Shown here: positions 17,322 to 25,428 of the stretch, piece by piece
Numbering within the stretch: position 1 is the first letter of the stretch
How the letters are laid out: every line of letters begins with the position of its first letter
Notes under the pieces: model-generated
What the model saw: only the letters and a program-made list of their open reading frames with translations
Database searches by the model: none
What the model was told of the DNA's origin: nothing
Origin: Mycolicibacterium fluoranthenivorans
GTDB taxonomy: Bacteria; Actinomycetota; Actinomycetes; Mycobacteriales; Mycobacteriaceae
DNA: 64,000 nt
Direction: 5' to 3'
NCBI RefSeq assembly: GCF_011758805.1
Contig: NZ_JAANOW010000005.1
Location: 353,647-417,646 of the forward strand
Translations under genes and position numbers: made by a program

Positions 17322-18488
17322 ATGACGGTTTCGTGGCTCCAGCCCTACGCGGTGACGATCTTCGCCGAGATGTCCGCGCTGGCGGCCCGGATCGGTGCGG
17401 TGAACCTCGGTCAGGGCTTCCCCGACGAGGACGGCCCGGCCGGCATGCTCAAGGTGGCCCAGGACGCGATCGCCGAGGGCGTCAACCAGTACCCGCCCGG
17501 CCCGGGTATCCCGGCACTGCGTCAAGCCATCGCCGCCCAGCGCGCCAGGCACTACGACGTCGACTACGACCCCGACTCCGAGGTGCTGGTGACGGTCGGC
17601 GCCACCGAGGCCATCGCCGCCGCCGTGATCGGACTGGTGGAGCCCGGCTCGGAAGTCCTGGTTCTCGAACCGTTCTACGATTCCTACTCCCCCGTCATCG
17701 CCATGGCCGGGTGCGTGCGGAAGGTCGTGCCGCTGGTTCCCGACGGCCGCGGTTTCGCCCTCGATATCGAGGCCCTGCGCGCCGCCGTCGGGCCGCAGAC
17801 CCGGGCGATGATCATCAACTCACCGCACAATCCGACCGGGATGGTGCTCAGCGATGCCGAGCTGAGCGCGATCGCCGATCTCGCGGTGGCCGCGGATCTG
17901 CTGGTCATCACCGACGAGGTCTATGAGGCGCTGGTGTACACCGACTCCGACTACCGCAGACACCTGCCCCTGGCCCGCTTCCCGGGCATGGCCGAACGCA
18001 CCGTGACCATCTCCAGTGCGGCCAAGATGTTCAACGTGACCGGTTGGAAGATTGGATGGGCCTGCGGCGCACCGGAACTCATCGCCGGTGTGCGCGCGGC
18101 CAAACAATTCCTGACCTATGTCGGGGGCGCGCCGTTCCAGCCCGCGGTGGCGTACGCACTGGACCACGAGGACGTGTGGGTCCGGGAGCTGCGGGACAGT
18201 CTGGAAAGCAAACGGGATCGGCTGTCCGCGGCGCTGACCGACCTCGGTTTCGAGGTGCATGACAGCCAGGGCACCTATTTCCTGTGCGCGGACCCCCGTC
18301 CCCTGGGATATCACGACAGCACACAGTTCTGTGCCGAGTTGCCGCACAAGGCAGGTGTGGCGGCCATCCCGATGTCGGCGTTCTGCGCGGGCCCCGACAA
18401 CACATGGAATCATCTGGTGCGCTTCGCGTTCTGCAAACGCGATGACACCCTCGACGAAGCGATCCGCCGATTGGAGGTGCTGCGGTGA
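17322..18488 (+). CDS. dapC: PLP-dependent aminotransferase, DapC-like (N-succinyldiaminopimelate or methionine type)
   Basis: A 388-residue fold-type I, class I/II aminotransferase. NLGQGFPDEDGP and QYPPGPGIPALRQAIA lie near the start, NSPHNPTGMVLS near residue 168 contacts the cofactor, ITDEVYEALVY follows, and SSAAKMFNVTGWKIGW holds the Schiff-base lysine (about residue 232). The similarity and the position beside fadA-fadB agree with Rv0858c of M. tuberculosis, annotated as DapC of lysine and cell-wall diaminopimelate synthesis. Related enzymes act on methionine or kynurenine, so specificity is not certain. ATG 17322 is near a -10-like TACGCT. The next gene overlaps it by four bases. Confidence 0.85.
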   Translation: MTVSWLQPYAVTIFAEMSALAARIGAVNLGQGFPDEDGPAGMLKVAQDAIAEGVNQYPPGPGIPALRQAIAAQRARHYDVDYDPDSEVLVTVGATEAIAAAVIGLVEPGSEVLVLEPFYDSYSPVIAMAGCVRKVVPLVPDGRGFALDIEALRAAVGPQTRAMIINSPHNPTGMVLSDAELSAIADLAVAADLLVITDEVYEALVYTDSDYRRHLPLARFPGMAERTVTISSAAKMFNVTGWKIGWACGAPELIAGVRAAKQFLTYVGGAPFQPAVAYALDHEDVWVRELRDSLESKRDRLSAALTDLGFEVHDSQGTYFLCADPRPLGYHDSTQFCAELPHKAGVAAIPMSAFCAGPDNTWNHLVRFAFCKRDDTLDEAIRRLEVLR

Positions 18489-19687
18489 ACGCCATCCCGG
18501 AACCCACGCTGGCCCGTATCGATGCGCTGCTGGCAGATATCGACGCCGACCTGGCCGCGCACTATCCAGGCGACCGCCCCGAGGCGCAGCCGGCGCACAC
18601 CGTGTACGTCAGCGCGGCCGACGCCTCCGCGGACACCCCCGCGATCTGGGGGACGGCGGCGCTCGAGCTGCTGGATCGGCACGCCTCGGTACTGCTCGAA
18701 CTGGGCGACCCCGCCGTCCTGGAGTTGGTGCGGCGCCGGCTGTCCACCGCGCCGATCGCCGATCTGCGGCTGGACTTCGAGGACGGCTACGGCCGGCGCG
18801 GCGATACCGTCGAAGATGACGACGCCGTCCGCGCCGGACACACCCTGCGCGCGCTCGGCCTGGGCAGCTGCGGTATCCGTTTCAAAGGGCTGACCCTGGC
18901 CGACCGCCCGCGTGCGGTACGCACCCTGGAACTGGTGCTCGACGGCGGGCTACCGGAGGGCTTCGTGTTCACCGTGCCGAAACTGCGCGCGGCCGAGCAG
19001 ATCACCGCGACAGTATGGCTGTGCGAGGCGCTCGAGCATGCGCATGGGTTACCCGCCCGCGCATTGCGGTTCGAGTTGCAGATCGAGAGTCCGCAGGCGG
19101 TACTCGGTGCCGACGGCACCGCCACCTTGGCCCGGGCCCTGCACATGGCCGAAGGTCGTTGCACCGGACTGCATTACGGCACCTACGATTACAGCGCCGC
19201 GTGCGGCATCACCCCGCAGAACCAATCGCTGGAGCATCCGGTGGCCGATCACGCCAAGGCCGTCATGCTGGCCGCGGCGGCCCAGACCGGGGTGTGGGTG
19301 GCCGACGGTTCCACCCAGGTGAATCCGGTGGGCACCGATACCCAAGTGGAACAAGCGATCCGACGACACCACAGACTGGTGACCCGTTCCCTGGAACGCG
19401 GTTTCTACCAGGGCTGGGATATGCACCCGGGCCACCTGGTGACGCGCTGGCTGGCGACGTTCACCTTCTTCCGGACTGCACTGGTCGCCGCGGCCCCGCG
19501 TCTGCAGGCCTATCTGGACCGGCGCGGCGGGGCGGTGGTCGACGAGCCGGCCACCGCCGAGGCGCTGGCCGCCGTGGTGCTGCGTGGACTCGACTGCGGC
19601 GCCTTCGGTGTCGACGAGGTACTGGCCCAGGCTCCGGGCGCGGACCTCGCGACCCTGCGCGCATTGAAGGCCCGCACGCACTCCTGA
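18485..19687 (+). CDS. DUF6986 family protein, aldolase/citrate-lyase-like
   Basis: A 400-residue protein that I place in the DUF6986 group, related to the HpcH/HpaI aldolase and citrate lyase beta TIM barrel. Features fitting this are DLRLDFEDGYGRRG (acidic metal-binding segment), GIRFKGLTLADRPRAVRT, FELQIESPQAVLG with a metal-ligand-like Glu, and THYGTYDY-like CTGLHYGTYDYSAACGI. The reaction is unknown; a C-C bond lyase or malate-synthase-like step on a small acid is inferred. The start GTG 18485 overlaps the aminotransferase stop (GTGA). In other actinobacteria such genes occur near purine or ureide catabolism, and here an allantoin racemase-like gene converges on it. Confidence 0.7.
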   Translation: MNAIPEPTLARIDALLADIDADLAAHYPGDRPEAQPAHTVYVSAADASADTPAIWGTAALELLDRHASVLLELGDPAVLELVRRRLSTAPIADLRLDFEDGYGRRGDTVEDDDAVRAGHTLRALGLGSCGIRFKGLTLADRPRAVRTLELVLDGGLPEGFVFTVPKLRAAEQITATVWLCEALEHAHGLPARALRFELQIESPQAVLGADGTATLARALHMAEGRCTGLHYGTYDYSAACGITPQNQSLEHPVADHAKAVMLAAAAQTGVWVADGSTQVNPVGTDTQVEQAIRRHHRLVTRSLERGFYQGWDMHPGHLVTRWLATFTFFRTALVAAAPRLQAYLDRRGGAVVDEPATAEALAAVVLRGLDCGAFGVDEVLAQAPGADLATLRALKARTHS

Positions 19688-19700
19688 TTCGCCGAACGTG

Positions 19701-20414
19701 TCAGAGCGCGGTGTATTGCTTCTCCGGCGGTGCCGCGAACTCGCCCCGCTTGGATGTCCGCAGCCCCAGGGTGACCAGCGACTGCACCGTCAGCGTCGCC
19801 GCTGTCACCCCGTCGATCACCGGCACACCGAGATCGGCCGAGATGGCGGCGCACATATCGGCCATCCCCGCACAACCCAGCACGATGGCATCGGAGTCGT
19901 CGGTCTCCAGCGCCTCCCGGCAGGCCTCGGTGATGATCTTGCGGGCATCGGGATCGGTCTCCAGGTCCAGCACCGCGATCTCGCACGCATGTATTCCTCG
20001 GCAGAACCGTTGCATGCCATAGTGTTCGGCCAGATCGGCAGCCCGCCCCATGGTGCGTGCCAGGGTGGTGACCACGCTGAAGCCGCGGCCCAGATGACTG
20101 GCGGTGTGCATGGCCGCCTCGGCGATGCCGATCACCGGTCCGCGGGCCACCTCGCGGGCCGCGTCCAAGCCGGGGTCGCCGAAGCAGGCGATGACGTAGC
20201 CGTCCACGCCGTGGGCCTCACCACGCGTGACGGCGTCGAGCAAGCCGGGCACGCTCATCGCCTCGTCGTAGTGACTCTCGATCGAGGGTGGGCCGAATTC
20301 TGAGGTGACCCCGACGATTTCGGTTCCCGGACCGGCCACCGCCCGGGCGCACGCCTCGATGCTCGAGGTCATGGCCCGGGTGGTGTTCGGGTTGATCACC
20401 CAGATTCGGCTCAT
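19701..20414 (-). CDS. Aspartate/glutamate/hydantoin racemase family, allantoin racemase-like
   Basis: A 237-residue cofactor-independent racemase-fold protein. It begins MSRIWVINPNTT, as in HyuE/HpxA hydantoin and allantoin racemases. One catalytic cysteine is in GYVIACFGDPGLDAAREV (about residue 77), the second in AIVLGCAGMADM (about 182). It would interconvert allantoin or 5-substituted hydantoin enantiomers before ring opening. The ATG overlaps the stop of the NCS1 permease gene by four bases (ATGA), so transporter and racemase form one unit and probably act on the same compound. No ring-opening allantoinase lies directly beside it; the PuuE-type gene at 28905-29753 is the nearest candidate. 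Confidence 0.82.
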   Translation of the reverse strand: MSRIWVINPNTTRAMTSSIEACARAVAGPGTEIVGVTSEFGPPSIESHYDEAMSVPGLLDAVTRGEAHGVDGYVIACFGDPGLDAAREVARGPVIGIAEAAMHTASHLGRGFSVVTTLARTMGRAADLAEHYGMQRFCRGIHACEIAVLDLETDPDARKIITEACREALETDDSDAIVLGCAGMADMCAAISADLGVPVIDGVTAATLTVQSLVTLGLRTSKRGEFAAPPEKQYTAL

Positions 20415-21958
20415 GCCACCGATGCTGCCACCAGCGTGTCGCGCTTGGCCAGCAGGTAGTACAGGCCCAGCGCCACACCGCAACCGATGAACCAGCTGTA
20501 CTGGGCGGCGGTGTGCATGCCGTAGACGCTACCGCCGAGCAATACCGGGAGCACGGCCAGCACCGCCCCGACCACCGTGGCGATCACCGCGCACTTGTTG
20601 TAACCCTTGGTGTACCAGTACTTTCCGGACTCCTCCATGGTGAACAGGTCGTCCACCACCACCTTCTGCTTGCGGATCAGGTAGAAGTCGGCCAGCAGCA
20701 CCCCGAACAGCGGGCCGATGAACGCGCCCAGGGTTTCCAGCGTGTAGTGGATGACCTCGGGGTTGTTGTACAGGTTCCACGGGGTGATGAGCACCGAACC
20801 GACCGCCGCGATCATGCCGCCGGCACGCCAGCTGATGCGCTGCGGGCTGACATTGGAGAAGTCGAACGCCGGCGAGATGAAGTTGGCGACGATGTTGATA
20901 CCGATCGTGGCGATGGTGAAGGTCAACGCGCCCAGCACGATGGCGAAGGTGCTGTCGATCCTGGCCACCGTGGTGACCGGATCGGTGATCAACTCGCCGA
21001 ACACCGGAAGCGTCAGCGACGCCGTCACCACCACCAGCACCGAGAACACCAGGAAGTTCACCGGCAGACCGAGGAAGTTGCCCTTCTTCACCGCCGCGAA
21101 CGACTTGCCGTAACGGGAGAAGTCGCCGAAGTTGAGCATCGGGCCCGAGAAGTAGGACACCACCAGGGCAATGGCACCGAGCATCACCGGAACCGAGGAC
21201 CAGCCCGTGTAGGTGACATCGCCGAGGTTGAGATCGATGGCGCTCCAACCGGCCTTGTGGATCAGGTAGCCACACAGGATGAACATGACGACGTACACCG
21301 CGGGCCCACAGAAGTCGATGAACTTGCGGATCGATTCCATCCCGCGCCAGAACACGCACGCCTGCAAAACCCACAGCAGCAGGAAGCTGCCCCAGCCCAG
21401 CAGCGACAGCCCGGCGAACCCGTAGTCGTCCACCACCGCGTACGGTGCCAGCCCCGGGAAGAGCTTGACCAGCACGATATCCAGGGCTGCCGAGGCCAGG
21501 AAGGTCTGGATGCCGTACCAGGCCACCGCGATCAACCCCCGGATGATGGCCGGGATATTGGCGCCCAGCACGCCGAACACGGTGCGGCAGATGACCGGGT
21601 ACGGCACACCCGCCAGCTGACTGGGTTTGGCCACCAGGTTGCACAGGAAGTAGACGATGCTGATGCCGACCAGCAGCGCCACCAGCACCTGCCAGCTGGC
21701 CAGGCCGAGCGCGAAGAGGCTGCCCGCGGTGACATAGCCACCGACGCTGTGCACATCGGACATCCAGAACGCGAAGATGTTGTAGGAACCCCAGGTCTGG
21801 TTGCGCAGCGGGGCCAGGTCTTCGTTGGTCAGCCGCGGGTCGTACCCCGGCTTGATCTCACCACCGCCGACCGGGTGACCGGCCGCTTCCACGATGTCAC
21901 CGGCGCCGATGACGGCGCCGGGAGGCAGGTCGTTCTTGGGGATGACGGTATCGGTCAT
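20411..21958 (-). CDS. NCS1 family nucleobase/hydantoin/allantoin permease
   Basis: A 515-residue polytopic membrane protein of the nucleobase:cation symporter-1 family (Mhp1, PucI, FurE-like). About 12 hydrophobic segments are visible. The N-terminal NQTWGSYNIFAFWMSDVHSV (helix 1 substrate region) and the conserved Trp/Asn-rich helices 3 and 8 (YFSGPMLNFGDFSRYGKS) are typical. It should import a purine, hydantoin or allantoin with a proton or sodium. ATG 21958 was chosen; an in-frame extension exists but is not family-like. It is co-transcribed with the racemase, and a dyad at 22033-22047 upstream may be the site of the adjacent GntR regulator. Confidence 0.9.
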   Translation of the reverse strand: MTDTVIPKNDLPPGAVIGAGDIVEAAGHPVGGGEIKPGYDPRLTNEDLAPLRNQTWGSYNIFAFWMSDVHSVGGYVTAGSLFALGLASWQVLVALLVGISIVYFLCNLVAKPSQLAGVPYPVICRTVFGVLGANIPAIIRGLIAVAWYGIQTFLASAALDIVLVKLFPGLAPYAVVDDYGFAGLSLLGWGSFLLLWVLQACVFWRGMESIRKFIDFCGPAVYVVMFILCGYLIHKAGWSAIDLNLGDVTYTGWSSVPVMLGAIALVVSYFSGPMLNFGDFSRYGKSFAAVKKGNFLGLPVNFLVFSVLVVVTASLTLPVFGELITDPVTTVARIDSTFAIVLGALTFTIATIGINIVANFISPAFDFSNVSPQRISWRAGGMIAAVGSVLITPWNLYNNPEVIHYTLETLGAFIGPLFGVLLADFYLIRKQKVVVDDLFTMEESGKYWYTKGYNKCAVIATVVGAVLAVLPVLLGGSVYGMHTAAQYSWFIGCGVALGLYYLLAKRDTLVAASVA

Positions 21959-22026
21959 AGTCGGTGACGCTAGAAACCGGGTGTTTCCCTGCTGTTTCAC
22001 CGCGACTATGGACTGATTGCGAAGAA

Positions 22027-22047
22027 AATATATTGCCAGCTAGGCAA
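22027..22047 (-). promoter_or_regulatory. Candidate promoter/operator of the permease-racemase operon
   Basis: Dyad TTGCC-AGCTA-GGCAA (22033-22047) next to an AT-rich TATATT -10-like box on the minus strand (22027-22032), about 70 bases before the permease start. GntR/FCD proteins bind short dyads of this sort. No convincing -35 was found. Confidence 0.4.
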
Positions 22048-22741
22048 GTAGGCCGGTGTCGGTCGGCAGCGTCGCGATCACGGCGTTGAGCCGCGCTGCG
22101 TGGACGTCGGAAGCGGCCAGCAGCCGCGGCGCGTCACCGGCCAGGAACGCCTCCAGCATCTCGCGATGATCGGCGTGCAGGTGCGCGCGATCCTCGGGGC
22201 CGACATGGACCATCGACTGCACGGGTTCGGTGACATTCCACGCCGCCTCGAGCATGTGCAGCAGTCGGTGCATGCGTGAGGGCCGGGTCAGAGCGGCGTG
22301 GAACTCCCGGCTGCCCCGGTGGTAGGCGACGCCGTCGCCGTCCCGCACCGCTTGTTCCAGGAGATCGTTGACCGCGATCACCGCGAGCCTGTCCTCCTCG
22401 GTGGCGTTGGCGACTGCGGCGGCCAGCGATGCGGACTCCAAAGTCTCACGCACGATGTACATCTCGCGTAGTTCCTCGGCGGTCAACTGCGCGACGCTGT
22501 AGCCGCCGTTGCGCCGCTGCGCCACCAGGCCCTCGCCGACCAGTGTTTTCAGTGCCTCCCGCACCGGGATCTGACTGACACCGAACACCTCGGCCACCTC
22601 GGCGAGCGGGATGGGGGTGCCGGGGGGCACACCGCCGTCCAGGATGGCGCGACGCAATTCGCCGAGCACGGCCTGCTGCGAGGAGCCCGCATGATCGGCC
22701 ACCAGATGTTCGAGCAGGGCCGATCGCCGTTGAGGCCGCAT
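22040..22741 (-). CDS. GntR family regulator, FCD subfamily
   Basis: A 233-residue regulator. The N-terminal winged HTH (about 20-85) reads AVLGELRRAILDGGVPPGTP, then EVAEVFGVSQIPVREALKTL and LVAQRRNGGYSVAQLT. The C-terminal all-helical FCD domain has metal-binding histidines, one in the SREFHAALTRPS segment. It precedes the NCS1 permease and racemase genes on the same strand, so it probably senses the imported compound or a product. ATG 22741 was chosen, just after a -10-like TACTCT; an in-frame start six codons upstream is also possible. Confidence 0.87.
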   Translation of the reverse strand: MRPQRRSALLEHLVADHAGSSQQAVLGELRRAILDGGVPPGTPIPLAEVAEVFGVSQIPVREALKTLVGEGLVAQRRNGGYSVAQLTAEELREMYIVRETLESASLAAAVANATEEDRLAVIAVNDLLEQAVRDGDGVAYHRGSREFHAALTRPSRMHRLLHMLEAAWNVTEPVQSMVHVGPEDRAHLHADHREMLEAFLAGDAPRLLAASDVHAARLNAVIATLPTDTGLLA

Positions 22742-22786
22742 GCCCGCAGAGTAGGACACCGGTGTTGCAGCCCTGTTTCAGGCCGC

Positions 22787-22918
22787 TTACAGCGCGGCGC
22801 CCACCTCCCAGATGGGCTCCAGCGAGGCAATACCGGTGCGGACCAACGGGCTCAGCACGACATCGGTGGCTCCGGCGTCGAGATAGCGCCGCAGCGCTGC
22901 ACCGGGAATTCCGTTCTG
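22787..22918 (-). pseudogene. C-terminal remnant of an LLM-type F420-dependent oxidoreductase
   Basis: Forty-three codons ending at TAA 22787-22789 read RYLDAGATDVVLSPLVRTG and then SLEPIWEVGAAL, which is the usual C-terminus of small luciferase-like F420 oxidoreductases. The frame has no plausible start and is cut off at the stop of the SRPBCC gene. It is most likely what is left of a deleted gene that once stood here. Confidence 0.5.
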
Positions 22919-22919
22919 C

Positions 22920-23360
22920 TCAGGCTGAGTACTTGTCCCTCACCTGTCGATGCAGGCTGTCCACGGCGGTGTCGAGCACCAGCTTCTTCGCCCGCCGGAC
23001 GAGGAAATCGGGGATCGGCGCGGCGAGGTCGATGATGAGGTCGAAACGCACCCGGGTCCGGTCACCCTCACGGGTGAGGTTGTATTCACCGTGCTGGCCG
23101 CGCTGGGTGCCGGTGTCGGCGGCGTCCCACACCACCCAGTTCACGCCCCAGTGATATTCCAGCAGTTCCCGGTCGGTGAATCCCATGATCTTGAGCGTTG
23201 CCCGCACGTGATGCGGGCGACCGTCCGGATGACGGTCGAGCACCTCGGTCTCCCGGTGCAGCGACGACCACGACGGCACCGCGTCGATATCGGCGATAGC
23301 GTCCAGTATCTCCTCGGGCAGGGCGTCGAAGACGATCTCCCGCGTTGCCGTGACAGCCAT
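22920..23360 (-). CDS. SRPBCC (START/polyketide cyclase-like) family protein
   Basis: A 146-residue helix-grip-fold protein with a deep hydrophobic pocket expected. It starts MAVTATREIVFDALPEEILD and continues with AIADIDAVPSWSSLHRETEV, the usual layout of mycobacterial proteins such as Rv0854 and Rv0910. These are thought to bind lipids or aromatic ligands; no catalytic residues are known. A second member of the family lies at 31417-31860. ATG 23360 is supported by a promoter at 23368-23396 that places the transcription start at or next to the start codon. The short remnant downstream is not part of it. Confidence 0.82.
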   Translation of the reverse strand: MAVTATREIVFDALPEEILDAIADIDAVPSWSSLHRETEVLDRHPDGRPHHVRATLKIMGFTDRELLEYHWGVNWVVWDAADTGTQRGQHGEYNLTREGDRTRVRFDLIIDLAAPIPDFLVRRAKKLVLDTAVDSLHRQVRDKYSA

Positions 23361-23367
23361 ATGGGCA

Positions 23368-23396
23368 AATGTAATTACCCATTCAGCCTCGCGCAA
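23368..23396 (-). promoter_or_regulatory. Promoter of the SRPBCC gene (leaderless)
   Basis: On the minus strand TTGCGC (23391-23396), a 17-bp spacer, then TACATT (23368-23373), seven bases before ATG 23360. Spacing and position fit a SigA-type promoter for a leaderless mRNA. Confidence 0.6.
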
Positions 23397-23579
23397 CGAT
23401 TCTGAAGGCTAATTTTGTCTCAGACGTAAACACATCGTCCCCAATCGATCTGGTCGATCGGGGTGGCGATCTTCGCGTCCCGCGCACGGACTGGTTCGCG
23501 TGCGGTGCACGCGCGCCGCAGGCACACCCCGTCAGCGCCGTCACCGACCGTGCCGCACCCGTTGCTGAGATCGACAGAG

Positions 23580-24257
23580 TCAGTCGAGCAACAGGCCGTG
23601 GCGCCTGAGCACCTCCACCGACTCGTGCCGGTCCCGTTCGATGTGGGCGTAGGCGACGCTCTCAGCGAGGCGTTCATTGCCGGTCTCGATGGCGGTGACG
23701 ATATCGGCGTGATCCTGGTGTGCTGCGACGTTGTCGAGGTCGGAGGTCATGTAGAACAGCCACATCATCCGGCCTGCCAGTGACCGCATCATCGAACGCA
23801 TCAGCTCGTTGCCGGTCAGGTCGGCGATCACCTCATGGAACTCCGTGCTCTGCTCGGCCACCACGTAGACGTCGCGGGTCTGCAGTCCGCGAGTGGCGTC
23901 GTCCAGCGCCTGATGCAGGCGGTCGGTACGAGCACCTGCCGCGACCTGTCGCGCGGCGTATCTCGCGGCACCGACCTCCAGGCAGAGCCGCACGTCGAAC
24001 AGCTCGTGTACGGTCTGGGCCGTCCACGAATTCACCACCGCGCTGCGCCGGGGCAGGGTGCGCACGAACCCGTCCACCTCCAGCCGGGGTACGGCTTCGC
24101 GCAACGGCACCCGGCTGATGTTGAACTCGGTGGCCAGCCGTTGTTCGGCCAACCGCGTGCCCTGTGGATAGGTGCCGCGAATGATGCCTTCCCGCAACGA
24201 TTCATAGACCATCCGGGACGACAACGACCGCGCGCCGTCCGTGTTCACGCTCGACAT
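23580..24257 (-). CDS. GntR family regulator, FCD subfamily
   Basis: A 225-residue regulator with the HTH at about residues 15-80 (YESLREGIIRGTYPQGTRLA, FNISRVPLREAVPRLEVDGF) and a C-terminal FCD ligand domain. It is the last gene on the minus strand of the amidohydrolase-transporter-oxygenase cluster, 83 bases after the oxygenase, and is the likely local regulator. The perfect palindrome ACGGTATACCGT at 31305-31316, just before the first gene of that cluster, is a candidate target. Its stop is followed by about 175 bases (23405-23579) in which I see no gene. Confidence 0.85.
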   Translation of the reverse strand: MSSVNTDGARSLSSRMVYESLREGIIRGTYPQGTRLAEQRLATEFNISRVPLREAVPRLEVDGFVRTLPRRSAVVNSWTAQTVHELFDVRLCLEVGAARYAARQVAAGARTDRLHQALDDATRGLQTRDVYVVAEQSTEFHEVIADLTGNELMRSMMRSLAGRMMWLFYMTSDLDNVAAHQDHADIVTAIETGNERLAESVAYAHIERDRHESVEVLRRHGLLLD

Positions 24258-24340
24258 GGCCCCTCCTGTCTGGCATGGCGCACCGCGGTCGGCCGGCGGG
24301 CCGACTGGTGACGCTACCCGTCGACAGTCCGGCTCGATGA

Positions 24341-25396
24341 TCAGATGCCCAGCATGTCGAGGGTGGCCTGGCCCAGTTCCTTGCGTGAGATGTGTGGCCC
24401 CGCGGCGGTACCGGGCGCCTCGCCGGCGGGCATCCCCGGCGCGGCGGCCAGTGAGGCGTCCGGGTTGGGCTGCTGGAAGTAGGCGACGGACTGCCTGCCC
24501 AGCGCCGCGGCCGGGCCCTGCGCCCACACCACCCGGTGCGGTGTCGCCGGGAGGATCCCGCCGGTCCAATGTTCGAGCACATCACCGACATTGAGCACCA
24601 GCGAGCCCTCGATGTAGGGCACGTTCCACCACTTGTCCTGAGCGAAGACCTCCAGACCGCCGGGTTCGCTGGGCCGGTACAGCAGGGTCAGGGCACCGTG
24701 GTCGGTGTGCGTGCCGTTGGGGATCATGAACCCGTCGCCGACGTCGTGGCGGGGCGGGTAGTAGTTCGACGCCAGGTTGTTGAAGTGGCGATCGAACTTG
24801 TCGGCAAACCAGTCCTGCCGCAGCCCCAGACCCACCGCGATCAACTCCAGCAGCCGGTCCCCGAGCGACTCCATCTCCCGGTAGTAGCGTTCCCACACCG
24901 GCCGCAGATCGGCGGGGCGGTCCGGCCACAGGTTCGGCCAGCGCCATAGCCGGGCCTGTGGGCTGCCGGGCCGGTAGTCGTCGACGGTGTCGAGCCGATT
25001 GATCAAGAGCGACTCCATGGCGTTGGGCGCACGGACCGCGCCGGTGATGTCCGGCAGCGGCTCGTATCCCCGGATGATCTCCGGGGATGGGAACGACACC
25101 GCCATCTTCTCGTCCACCGGCAGCGCGAAGAACTCCCGCGATGTCGCGCAGTAGTCATCGAACACCCGCTGCGGGATGCCGTGCCCGGTCACCACCGCGA
25201 ATCCGGTGTGCCGGAAGGAGGCCACCAATTCCGCCGCAACCTCGGCGGCACGGGCTTCGGTCGCACCGGGGCCCACCGAGCCCGTCAGGTCCACGGTGTC
25301 GACGTCGACGGTACCGCTGCTGGCTTCGTCGCCGATGCGGGCGGTGGTCATGTACTCCGCGCTCGGGGTGATCTTCGGAACGGCGTTGTCGGCCAT
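24341..25396 (-). CDS. 2-oxoglutarate/Fe(II)-dependent oxygenase, isopenicillin-N-synthase-like
   Basis: A 351-residue double-stranded beta-helix oxygenase. The N-terminal DIOX_N part has FRHTGFAVVTGHGIPQRVFD. The iron ligands are His230 and Asp232 (THTDHG) and His287 (LPATPHRVV), and Arg301/Ser303 (RQSVAYF) is the usual carboxylate-binding pair for 2-oxoglutarate. NYYPP near residue 211 is a family motif. It should hydroxylate or demethylate a small molecule. ATG 25396 follows a GAGGAGACGAC stretch. The gene follows an ABC binding protein, two permeases, a deacetylase and an amidohydrolase, so its substrate is probably the compound imported by that system or a product of it. Confidence 0.85.
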   Translation of the reverse strand: MADNAVPKITPSAEYMTTARIGDEASSGTVDVDTVDLTGSVGPGATEARAAEVAAELVASFRHTGFAVVTGHGIPQRVFDDYCATSREFFALPVDEKMAVSFPSPEIIRGYEPLPDITGAVRAPNAMESLLINRLDTVDDYRPGSPQARLWRWPNLWPDRPADLRPVWERYYREMESLGDRLLELIAVGLGLRQDWFADKFDRHFNNLASNYYPPRHDVGDGFMIPNGTHTDHGALTLLYRPSEPGGLEVFAQDKWWNVPYIEGSLVLNVGDVLEHWTGGILPATPHRVVWAQGPAAALGRQSVAYFQQPNPDASLAAAPGMPAGEAPGTAAGPHISRKELGQATLDMLGI

Positions 25397-25428
25397 GTCG
25401 TCTCCTCCTGAGGATGGCAGCGTGATCG

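Noticed and set aside
23420..23677. Small cysteine-containing minus-strand frame at the end of the GntR gene
   Set aside because: Its first half overlaps the GntR coding region and no start with a ribosome site exists in the free part.
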